Shown here in pieces: positions 15,570 to 24,500 of a stretch of DNA of 41,929 nt. The notes below the pieces were generated by a model, which saw only the letters and a list, made by a program, of their open reading frames with translations, was not told where the DNA came from and did not search any database. The translations under genes were made by a program, and so were the position numbers. This DNA comes from SIG710 sp045595425 (GTDB lineage: Bacteria > Bacillota > Clostridia > Oscillospirales > CAG-272). Position 1 is the stretch's first letter. Each line of letters starts with the position of its first letter. Location of the stretch: NCBI GenBank assembly GCA_045595425.1, contig JAZOAL010000059.1, forward strand, positions 1 to 41,929, read 5' to 3'.

Positions 15570-15622
15570 AGTGTTGTATTCGTCAGAATGCTCTACAAAT
15601 TCTTTTAAAAGAAGGTCATAAT

Positions 15623-17368
15623 ATGAAATCAGGTTCAAAAATCAGCAAAAAATATGATATGCTCTATAAAACTTACTTCTGCGTTGGCAAGGACTGCTCC
15701 GATTTTGCGGAGGCACTTGCTCTCAGCCGCAACATTCCAAAGGGAATCCCGAGAACGATAGAACTGACGGGAAAATTGACCTTAAGTAAGCCAATTGTTC
15801 TTGACGAGAGTGACAGCGGTCTTACAATTACGGGCGGATCAATTTCGGGCGGTGTCGAGCTTACCGAATGGGAACGTGACCCGATGGATGCACGTTTTAT
15901 CCGTGCAAAGCTGCCCAAGGGCGCAGAGCCGAGAACATTGATTATAAACGAAAATAAAAAGAAGATGTCTGTATATCCTTCGGGCGATATGCTTGAATGC
16001 CTCGACAAACCCGAAAATCTTCGTTGGATGTCCTCAGTGAACGGTGGATGGAATCGCACTCCCAAAGAATATGAAATGACTCATATGCATGTTAATATCA
16101 ATGATATTCCCCCGAGCTTTCTGCCCGGTTCAACAGAGGTAAAGCTCTATCACAATTGGGATGAATCCACAGTACCTGTCAGCGCATATGATAAGGAAAC
16201 CGGTGAAATAACATTTGCATCCGAGCTTGGACATCCTGCCGGCTCTTTTGATAAAAACATTTATCAGCTTCTTAATCTGCGCGACGGAATGACAGAGCCT
16301 GGAACGTGGTATGCAGATCTTACAAATAATTGGATATACTATTATCCGGTGCTCGAGGACGGAGCTTCCTTTAAGGGAACGATTCCTGTTGCAAGCACTG
16401 TCATCCGAATTGAGAACAGTACAAATATAACACTTTCTGATATTGAAATTTCATTCAGCGGCTCGGAGCGAGTCACATCCGGACTCCGTTCCATCAATCT
16501 GAGTGGTGCGGTTGAGGTTTGGAATAGTGAAAATATAACTATGAGAGATCTTTATATCCACGATTGCTCCGGAACCGGTATAAAGATCATGAGCAGCAAA
16601 AACAACAATATAAACTGCTGCAGAATTGAAACAATGGGAGCAGGCGGAATTTTCACTCACGACTGTGCGGACGAGATGATCTGCTTCAATAATATAAAGG
16701 ATATCGGACTTGATGCATATTCCTCCATCGGCATTCATGCAGGCGGGCGCTCAATGCTCGTTTGGGTGCTTGACGGAAAGCCGGAGGAGAAAGGAAGCAC
16801 CATTCTTCGCGGAAATAGAATTGAGGGCGTACCATATTGCGGTATTACCTGTAACGGAGGACCTCACATTATTGAAAACAATACTATTATTGATTTCATG
16901 ACTAAGCTTGATGACGGTGGATCGATATACGTATCACGCGGAAATAAAGTTATCGTCCGTGGAAACAGTGCGGTAGGCAAATATAACGGTGATAAGAAAA
17001 AAGCATATTATTTTGATGAGGGCGGACGTGACTGCTTGTTTGAAAATAACGAAGCCTTCGGCATAAAGACCGCTTACGGTGATCATAGGTGTGAAAGAAT
17101 GACGGTGCGTCACAATCACTTTGAATGTGCGGATGCAATAAGATTTTCTTTCCACATCTGCTCGGAGTATGAGATATACGAAAACGTGATCGCCACAAAT
17201 AACGGACTTGAAATGGATCTGCTTATCGTAGATTGCAATGTTGTCGAAGATATGCGTAAATATCTCGACGACCATATACACTTCAAAAATAATATTATCA
17301 CAGCATCTTCGAATGTTGTTGACGTTAAGTCATTTTTCGGTGAAAAATTTAAATATACAATCCAGTGA
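15623..17368 (+). CDS. Cytoplasmic right-handed parallel beta-helix protein, GH141-like
   Basis: 581-residue protein of the carbohydrate-active beta-helix class. The N-terminal part (TIELTGKLTLSKPIVL, ITGGSISGGVELTEW, AKLPKGAEPRTLIINENKK) has the order seen in GH141-like and related beta-helix hydrolases, followed by many helix coils (NITLSDIEI, NITMRDLYIHDCSGTGI, IIENNTIIDF). DDGGSIYVSRGN and YYFDEGGRDCLFENN resemble the active-site coils of that group. There is no signal peptide, so it acts inside the cell on an imported oligosaccharide or small glycoside, unlike most relatives. It is first in an operon with a glycyl radical enzyme, 9 nt apart. The exact substrate and even hydrolase versus lyase are not determined. 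Confidence 0.7.
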   Translation: MKSGSKISKKYDMLYKTYFCVGKDCSDFAEALALSRNIPKGIPRTIELTGKLTLSKPIVLDESDSGLTITGGSISGGVELTEWERDPMDARFIRAKLPKGAEPRTLIINENKKKMSVYPSGDMLECLDKPENLRWMSSVNGGWNRTPKEYEMTHMHVNINDIPPSFLPGSTEVKLYHNWDESTVPVSAYDKETGEITFASELGHPAGSFDKNIYQLLNLRDGMTEPGTWYADLTNNWIYYYPVLEDGASFKGTIPVASTVIRIENSTNITLSDIEISFSGSERVTSGLRSINLSGAVEVWNSENITMRDLYIHDCSGTGIKIMSSKNNNINCCRIETMGAGGIFTHDCADEMICFNNIKDIGLDAYSSIGIHAGGRSMLVWVLDGKPEEKGSTILRGNRIEGVPYCGITCNGGPHIIENNTIIDFMTKLDDGGSIYVSRGNKVIVRGNSAVGKYNGDKKKAYYFDEGGRDCLFENNEAFGIKTAYGDHRCERMTVRHNHFECADAIRFSFHICSEYEIYENVIATNNGLEMDLLIVDCNVVEDMRKYLDDHIHFKNNIITASSNVVDVKSFFGEKFKYTIQ

Positions 17369-17377
17369 GGAGAGAAA

Positions 17378-19651
17378 ATGGGAAAACTGAAGATTGATAC
17401 AAATGCTAAATTTGAGCCTTCTGAGCGTATTAAAAAGCTTCAAGAACGCAGCATAGAGCTTGCGGTGTCGGGAAAACGAAATTTATATACAGCCAATGAA
17501 ACACAGCTGGTTTATCACTGGTCGGATACAGGTCAGGCAATAGCTCCGCGTAGCGGAGAGGGAAGATTCAAGGGAATGCCTCTTGGCGATCACGGATGCC
17601 GGGTTGATATCGGCATGAGCTTTCCTTTTCTTGATGAAGTACCGTCAAAAAAGAACGGATACCATGCGGATGCGGAAAGCTGGGGACTTGATTTTGCCTT
17701 CTTGCTCGACAATTCACCCGCTGAAATCTATCCAAATGAAACGATTGTGGGTGAATTTCACTGGGAAATGAACGAGGTCAGAAAATATGATTTCGGAGAA
17801 AATGTAAAAGAGCTTGGCAAAAAAGCACGTGAGCTTGGTGCAGGCGGAAACAGTCACGGGCACACTTGCCCCGATCTTGCCATAGGCCTTACCGAAGGCT
17901 GGGGCGGAATACTGAAGCGTATCAATGAAAGCCTTGAACTTTACACAAGGCTTAAGCATAAGGAAAAGATCACTTTTTTGCGCGGAGCAAAGCTGACCTG
18001 CGAGGCAATAATCCGCTATATAGACAAACACAGCAAACGTGCGCTTGAGCTTGCCCAGCTTGCGGAAAAAGATTCGGAAGAGGCAGAGAGATACAGAAAG
18101 ATTGCAATTTCCTGCAAAAATATTGCTGCCCTGCCCCCATCAAATTACTATGAAGCGGTTCAGTGGCTTCAGTTTGCGGTAATGACGGACAGAATAGTGG
18201 GACACGGCAACGGATATGGCAGACTCGATCAATATCTGATCTCATTTTACCGCAAGGGCATCGCAGACGGAACTCTTACAAGAGATGAGGCGAGAGATTA
18301 TCTTGCGGAAATGTTCCTCAAGCTGCGCGGTCAGTTTTTCAGTCTCGGTGGACGTGACCGTGACGGCAAGGATGCAACAAACGAGATGAGCTATGTGGTC
18401 ATGGAAGCCTATGACATGATAGATGATTACAACAATCTGGGCGTTATGTGGCATCCGGATATGGACCCTGAGTTTTATTCTTATGTATGCGATGTTTTGA
18501 CTCGTCACGGAGCAGGAATTCCTTCTCTTGTGAATTACGATATTATCCGAGATGCAGAGCTGAGATCGGGTGTTGCACCCGATGATGCTTCCGATGTTGT
18601 GTATAGCGGATGTCAGTGGTTTTGCATTCCCGGAAAAGAATACTGCGATCAGGACACAAATGCAGTTGTACTGACCGATCCTATGTTCCGTGCCATTGAC
18701 AGAGCAGTCTCTGAGGGATATTCTGATTTTGAACAGCTTTATGAGGCTTTCACGGATGAGCTGAAGGCAACAACCGATGCACTTCGGGTATTCAAGGACG
18801 CTCAATATGATGTTCTATGTAATATGTGGCCCGAGATCGTGACCTCTCTTAACTGTCATGGAACGATTGAGAGGGGACTTGATATCACTGCTCACCGCGG
18901 TGTTGATTATCAGTTCACATCTACCAACATCCTTGGAATTCCCAATGTGGCAGACTCCTTTTACGCAATAAAGACACTTGTTTTTGAAAAGAAAAAATAT
19001 ACCCTTGCAGAAGTGAAAGCCGCAGTTGAAAGCAACTGGGCAGGCAGAGAACCGATGCGACAGGATTTCCTTTGTCAAGATAAATACGGAAACGATCTTG
19101 ACACCGTGGATAGCCTATATGTGCAAGTAACCGAAACCATTGCGGAAATTATGGATAACACCTATAATAACCGAGGTCAGCAGTACCGTGCGAGCTTGTT
19201 CCAATTCCAGGGACATACAGCTTCAAAAGTTATCGGAGCAACACCCGACGGCCGTCTTGCGGAAGAACCTCTGGCACATGGCTGTAATCCCACAGGCGGC
19301 AGAAATAAAAATGGTCTTGTTGCCACAGCCAATTCCGTGGCAAAGGTCGATAATCGCAAATTTCTCGGAGGCTCGCTTCAGATCGAGCTTCAACCGAAAT
19401 TTTTTGACGGAAAAGAGAATATTTCTCTCTATACCGAGCAATTTTCAAAGGCGTTTTTTGCAAATGGCGGTGTTCAGATAAATTTGAATATCATAGACCT
19501 CGAAAAATTGCGTGACGCCATTGACAATCCCACAAAACCCGAATATATGAACATTATAGTGAAGGTAACGGGATATACGAGCCGATTTATTATGCTTTCA
19601 CGTTCTTTCCAGGAGGAATTTGTAGGTCGAGAGAATTACGGTGCTATGTGA
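17378..19651 (+). CDS. Glycyl radical enzyme (PFL-like family) of unknown substrate
   Basis: 757-residue oxygen-sensitive enzyme. The glycyl radical loop near the C-terminus is VKVTGYTSRF, radical Gly732. The active-site cysteine is Cys412 in YSGCQWFCIPGKEY. Dehydratases and lyases of this family (glycerol, propanediol, choline, isethionate, hydroxyproline enzymes) have G-C-V-E with a catalytic Glu two residues after the Cys; here that position is Trp, with a second Cys at 416. It is also not the paired Cys-Cys of pyruvate formate-lyase. So it belongs to an uncharacterised clade. AGGAGAG precedes the ATG. Its activase overlaps its stop. A beta-helix carbohydrate protein upstream suggests a sugar-like substrate. 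Confidence 0.9.
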   Translation: MGKLKIDTNAKFEPSERIKKLQERSIELAVSGKRNLYTANETQLVYHWSDTGQAIAPRSGEGRFKGMPLGDHGCRVDIGMSFPFLDEVPSKKNGYHADAESWGLDFAFLLDNSPAEIYPNETIVGEFHWEMNEVRKYDFGENVKELGKKARELGAGGNSHGHTCPDLAIGLTEGWGGILKRINESLELYTRLKHKEKITFLRGAKLTCEAIIRYIDKHSKRALELAQLAEKDSEEAERYRKIAISCKNIAALPPSNYYEAVQWLQFAVMTDRIVGHGNGYGRLDQYLISFYRKGIADGTLTRDEARDYLAEMFLKLRGQFFSLGGRDRDGKDATNEMSYVVMEAYDMIDDYNNLGVMWHPDMDPEFYSYVCDVLTRHGAGIPSLVNYDIIRDAELRSGVAPDDASDVVYSGCQWFCIPGKEYCDQDTNAVVLTDPMFRAIDRAVSEGYSDFEQLYEAFTDELKATTDALRVFKDAQYDVLCNMWPEIVTSLNCHGTIERGLDITAHRGVDYQFTSTNILGIPNVADSFYAIKTLVFEKKKYTLAEVKAAVESNWAGREPMRQDFLCQDKYGNDLDTVDSLYVQVTETIAEIMDNTYNNRGQQYRASLFQFQGHTASKVIGATPDGRLAEEPLAHGCNPTGGRNKNGLVATANSVAKVDNRKFLGGSLQIELQPKFFDGKENISLYTEQFSKAFFANGGVQINLNIIDLEKLRDAIDNPTKPEYMNIIVKVTGYTSRFIMLSRSFQEEFVGRENYGAM

Positions 19652-20586
19652 TGAACGGACTTATCTTTGATATTTACCGCGGCACTACTCACGACGGCCC
19701 CGGAATAAGAGACACGGTGTTTTTCAAGGGATGCAGCCTTGCTTGCAAGTGGTGTCAGAATCCCGAAAGCATTGAAAAAACAAATAAGGTTCTTTATCAT
19801 AAGAATATCTGCATCGGATGCGGTGAATGTGTTTCTGTTTGCCCGTCGGGGGCAGCTTCTGTGGGGCAAAACGGAATAAATTTTGATTATTCCTTGTGTC
19901 TGGGATGTAACTCATGTGCGGATGCCTGCAAAAGCGGTGCTTTTGCACCAATCGCACGGCGAATAACAACAGAAGATGTGCTGAAATGCGTATCAAAGGA
20001 CAAATCTTTTTTTGACATTTCCGGCGGCGGTGTTACACTTTCGGGCGGAGAACCGCTTCTTCAGGGGAGCTTTGCGCTGGAATTGCTGAGGGAACTGAAA
20101 AATCGGGGAATCTCCACAGCTCTTGATACCTGTGCAATGGTCTCGGAGGATGTTTTTATGTCGGCACTGCCATATGTGGATATTCTGTTGCTTGATCTGA
20201 AAATTTTCGATAGTGACGAGCATAAAAGGTTTACCGGCTCTCATAACAAGCAGATCCTTTCAAATGCAATTGCGGCAGCGGCTTATGTGCGTAAAAATTC
20301 TCAGCACCGCATATGGGTACGTACCCCGATCATTCCCGGAGCTACAGACAAGGATGAGAACATTCGCGCACTGGCTGATTTTATAAAGAACGAGCTTTCT
20401 GGCGCTGTCGAAAAATGGGAACTATGTATGTTCAACCGTGCGGCAGGTGAAAAATATGAATCAATGGGCAAAAAATGGATCTACCGCAATGAGCCTTCTG
20501 TCAGCATCAAAGCAAGGGATCATATCCTCGAGCTTGCAAGGGAGGGAATGGACTTTGAGGTGCTTACAAGCGGTATCACAAAATAA
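19651..20586 (+). CDS. Glycyl radical enzyme activating enzyme (radical SAM)
   Basis: 311-residue iron-sulphur enzyme that abstracts a hydrogen from the radical glycine of the partner encoded just upstream. Radical SAM cluster: Cys28, Cys32, Cys35 in GCSLACKWC. Two extra [4Fe-4S] ferredoxin motifs, CIGCGECVSVCPSGA and CLGCNSCADACKSGA, place it with the activases of dehydratase-type enzymes rather than the shorter PFL activase. The SAM-binding SGGEPLLQ is present. The ATG at 19651 overlaps the upstream stop (TGATG); a GTG at 19648 is also possible and adds one residue. The overlap ensures co-translation with the enzyme. Confidence 0.93.
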   Translation: MNGLIFDIYRGTTHDGPGIRDTVFFKGCSLACKWCQNPESIEKTNKVLYHKNICIGCGECVSVCPSGAASVGQNGINFDYSLCLGCNSCADACKSGAFAPIARRITTEDVLKCVSKDKSFFDISGGGVTLSGGEPLLQGSFALELLRELKNRGISTALDTCAMVSEDVFMSALPYVDILLLDLKIFDSDEHKRFTGSHNKQILSNAIAAAAYVRKNSQHRIWVRTPIIPGATDKDENIRALADFIKNELSGAVEKWELCMFNRAAGEKYESMGKKWIYRNEPSVSIKARDHILELAREGMDFEVLTSGITK

Positions 20587-20600
20587 AACAGGAGAAAAAT

Positions 20601-21449
20601 ATGGAACAATATCGTTATCACGCCTCGGAAAAGGTTGACAGCGAAATCGGCTGTACCTACACATATATCGACGGACAGAACTGGAATCCCAAATTGCACG
20701 ATCACGATTATTTTGAGTTGTTTTTGGTGCTGAACGATTTTGTTATGCATTATGTCAACGGCAGTTATGAAGAGCTTTGCCGCGGAGCACTTGTGTTTAT
20801 GCGCCCAAATGATGTTCATACATTTGCTTTTCGCAAGGATGCACCAAATTCTGTAGTCAATGTTACCTTTACAAGAGAAACGGTAACAGCTTTGTTTGAA
20901 TATTTTAGTCCTGCATTTCCATCGGGTGAAATTCTCGGCAGTGAAATGCCGCCAAGTGCTGTTCTCAGCGAAGCTGAAACGGTTATATTTGCAAAAAAAG
21001 CCGCGCGGTATCTTGACCCCGAAATGTCTCCCAAAAGCAAGGCTGTTCATTTCCGCATTTTGCTGGCAGAAACACTTGCAAAATTCTTTATGGATTACAA
21101 GAGCAACCAAAAAGAAAAGTTTCCAAGATGGCTTGATACTCTTTGTATTGAAATGCAGAAGAAAGAAAATTTCATCGAAGGACTTACGCGTATGATCGAA
21201 TTATCGGGGCGTGATCGTTCATATCTCGGCAGATCTGTCAAACGGTTTTTAGGGGTAACGCCTACGGCATATATCAATTCTCTGCGCGTAAGCTATGCCG
21301 CCGTTCTCATTTTGGAAACAGATGAAGATATCACGGATATCTGCTTTGCGGCAGGATTCAACTGTTATTCTTGCTTTTACTATTGCTTTTTCGGTAAATA
21401 CGGAATGTCTCCTGCAGAATTCCGAAATACTTTTCGGGATGAAGTATAA
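20601..21449 (+). CDS. AraC-family transcriptional regulator
   Basis: 282-residue regulator. N-terminal cupin-like ligand domain (LHDHDYFELFLVLNDFVMHYVNG, MRPNDVHTF) and C-terminal AraC double helix-turn-helix (LGRSVKRFLGVTPTAYINSLR, ITDICFAAGFNCYSCFYYCFFGKYGMSPAEFR). It starts 14 nt after the activase gene with CAGGAG upstream, so it is the last gene of the glycyl radical operon. It probably senses the pathway substrate and controls this operon, the giant secreted protein downstream, or both. Confidence 0.9.
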   Translation: MEQYRYHASEKVDSEIGCTYTYIDGQNWNPKLHDHDYFELFLVLNDFVMHYVNGSYEELCRGALVFMRPNDVHTFAFRKDAPNSVVNVTFTRETVTALFEYFSPAFPSGEILGSEMPPSAVLSEAETVIFAKKAARYLDPEMSPKSKAVHFRILLAETLAKFFMDYKSNQKEKFPRWLDTLCIEMQKKENFIEGLTRMIELSGRDRSYLGRSVKRFLGVTPTAYINSLRVSYAAVLILETDEDITDICFAAGFNCYSCFYYCFFGKYGMSPAEFRNTFRDEV

Positions 21450-21549
21450 AAGGTGAGAAGGATTACCGAATAATATTATGTTTGATTTGAAAAGTATTGC
21501 TTTTTTAAATAAATACCTGTCAAAAACAAAAAAAGAAAGGTGAAAACAA

Positions 21550-24500
21550 ATGAAAAAATTTAGGAATCTTATTTTAGTGCTCTTGACAGTATTTCTGATC
21601 TTCTGCGTGGGTAGCTACGCAGAAGAATCTGCATCGGGAAGCTTTGGTGCAGATAGCGGCAAAGTCAGCTGGGGCGATTATTTCGAATGGTCGTATGATG
21701 CTTCGAGCAAGACAATGCATATTTTTGACGGCATTGACGGTTTTGACACTTCCACATTTTGGATGGAAAATACCGTCTGTAACAGTACAGGTCTTACCAT
21801 GAAACTGTGGAAAGAAAAATATGCTCCCGTAACCGAGCATATTGAAATTGAGTCTTTCGCAAAGCATAATGATGCCCGTATCTATGCAGATTGGACTGCG
21901 GCAAAGAGCATTCATTTCGCTAAAATGTCAAATTTAAGAGTAGTATCAAATCAAATTGGTCTTTTCAGCGGCTGTACAAGCCTCACCAAGGTATGGAGTG
22001 GTAACGATTCGGGTACGGATAATGTAATTGATCTTAGTAATTGGGAAGTAAGGAACAGTGAAAATCCCGAAAACAGCTTTAAAAATCTTCTTTCGGGATG
22101 TGCTTCTGCCTTAAAGGTCGTTCTTCCTGTTTCAAACTCCTCAGACACAAGCGGAGTTGCTTTTTCCGTTATTGACCCCACCACTTTTGCAGGATGCATT
22201 TCGCTTCAGAGCATAGTTTTCGGTGAAACGGTAACCACTATTCAAAACGGCTCATTTTCGGGATGCCCAAATGCTATTTTTGACGCTGCAAACAACGAAA
22301 CGGTTGTAGCTTGGATGGCGGCAAATCCCGGTGTTGGAGCACCTGTTACGGGTACTTACGCCGGTACATCAAACAACGTTGCAATGGATTGGAGCCTTCT
22401 TGGCGGAAAACTCAAAATAACAGTTAAGAGCAATGCTGTGCAGATATATTTTAATTCCACCGAGTGGAAAAAATTTATATCTTCCTACAGAACTCTTGTA
22501 AAGGAAATTTATATCGAGCTTGCTGAAGGTGTAAATGTTCCTTCCAAAATGATGAGTAACGAAGGCGATACTTACAGTATCTATAACGCATTTAACGATA
22601 TGGATAACTGTACCAAGGTGGTACTTCCCGATCATATTTGCGAATATGCGGGCAGAGTTTGGTATGATGCAAAAGCTCTTACCACATACGGACCGGCCGG
22701 TACTCCCGATGGAACTATCGACCTTAGCGGAGTTGAAAAATGGTCATATAATATGACATCTGCATTTCTCAACGTTCCTGCAACAACGGTCATTCTTCCA
22801 AACAGATCCACTCCTGCAACTCTTACCGGAACTATGACTACTCCTTTCACAGGCTCTGCCATAACAAATGTAATAATACCCGAAAAGGTAACAGCTATTC
22901 CATCTGATTTCTTTAGCGGATGTACTATAACAAATGTTACGTTCAAGGGTACGGCAGAAAATGTTGATTCAGTCCTTCAAAGTATGCCTTTTACCGACAG
23001 CAATGAGCTGACATTTACAGTTTATTCAAGCGAAGCAGAAGCCAAAGTTCGCGCGCTTTATCCTCTTGCCAATATTATTTCAAGCGGGACTTTTACATCG
23101 AGCGGTATCACCTTTGACGGATGGCAGGTCAGAAATAGAAATTACAACGGACTCCGTTCAATTATGTATTTCTATAACGGTACTGAAAACAAGGGCTTTG
23201 AGCTTCTTGAATACGGTGCATTTGTAACCGTTTCGGAAAATAAAGACAGTGCATTCGTTTCAGAGGACGGAAGCTTTAGCGGCAAAGGCGAAAAGGTAAC
23301 TGTTTTTAAAGACGGAGAGATCAAAGCAAATACTCTTTCTTACAGCAATGAAGCAAGAACATATTTTGCTCTTACGGTTGTTAATTACACATCAAATTGG
23401 ACTACAGATATTTATGTTTGCGGGTATGAGATATGGAAAAACACTACTACGGGAGAAATAAAAGTGGTTTATACCGATTATGCCACCGATCCCGAGCATG
23501 ACTCAAGCCTTGCAGATACAAATATCTATGAAATTTCTCTCGGAATGTATCACAACGGCATAATAGATGCTTCGAGCGACCCTGACAAAGTGGTTTGGGA
23601 CACACTCACAAACGGCGGCGCAGTGAAACTTACGGCAGGTGTGGATTATACTGTCGCTCAAGGTGCTGATTACGGTGCCGATTACAGCTCGGAAATGACT
23701 CTCGTAAATATTCCCTTGGCTGAGGTGGTTTTGTCGGACGGTATAATCTCTTTCAGAAAAACCGATGCAAAATACAGCGTTTTCCGCGACGGAGAGGACT
23801 ATTTTATGATCATTTCGGGAAAAGGTGCGGTTGCGTCACTTCCCGATGGATGTATGCCACAGTTCAGTACCGTTTGGTACACCAAAATGGAATATGAAAG
23901 CATCTCGTCTCAAATGCTTCAACCGCTTTTCACTACAGACATTTACTCGAAAATCAAAAACGTATTTATTGACACCGGAATTACCGCAATAGGAGACAGA
24001 GCCTTTGCTTCTTCCTCAATCAAATCGTTGATCTATTCAGATACCGTAACCGATATAAGCACAGAAGCCTTCAGCGGTACAGAGGGGATAATTTGCCGCC
24101 CGTCGGGGTCTGATACTCCGTCTCTTACAAATACCCTTTCTGCATACGGTGCATGGAATGGAATTATTGCAAAGGATACAAAAGAAGATATGATAAACGA
24201 CTCGTATAAAATGTCCCGTCTTGCAAGCGGTAGCTTCGGACTTGAATATAATATTCCGCGTATTTTGACAAAGGACAAGGTCGCAGTTGTTTCATTCAAG
24301 GCTTATACGGAAAACACATATACAACTGTTAAAGTAAGCGTACTTGATGACGAAGGCGCGGTTCTTCGTGACTATACATATTCTTTGTCTTCTGCCGCAA
24401 GCGAGATATTCCACCCGATGATCGCAACGGGAAATGAATCGAAGATACATTTTGATATGGGAAGCGAAAATGCAACAGTCCATATCGGTGATATTGCAAT

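Noticed and set aside
21450..21549. Promoter TTGAAA-N17-TAAATA before the first giant protein gene
   Set aside because: The -10 box is poor; transcription may come from the operon upstream or need the AraC activator. Not firm enough to list as a feature.
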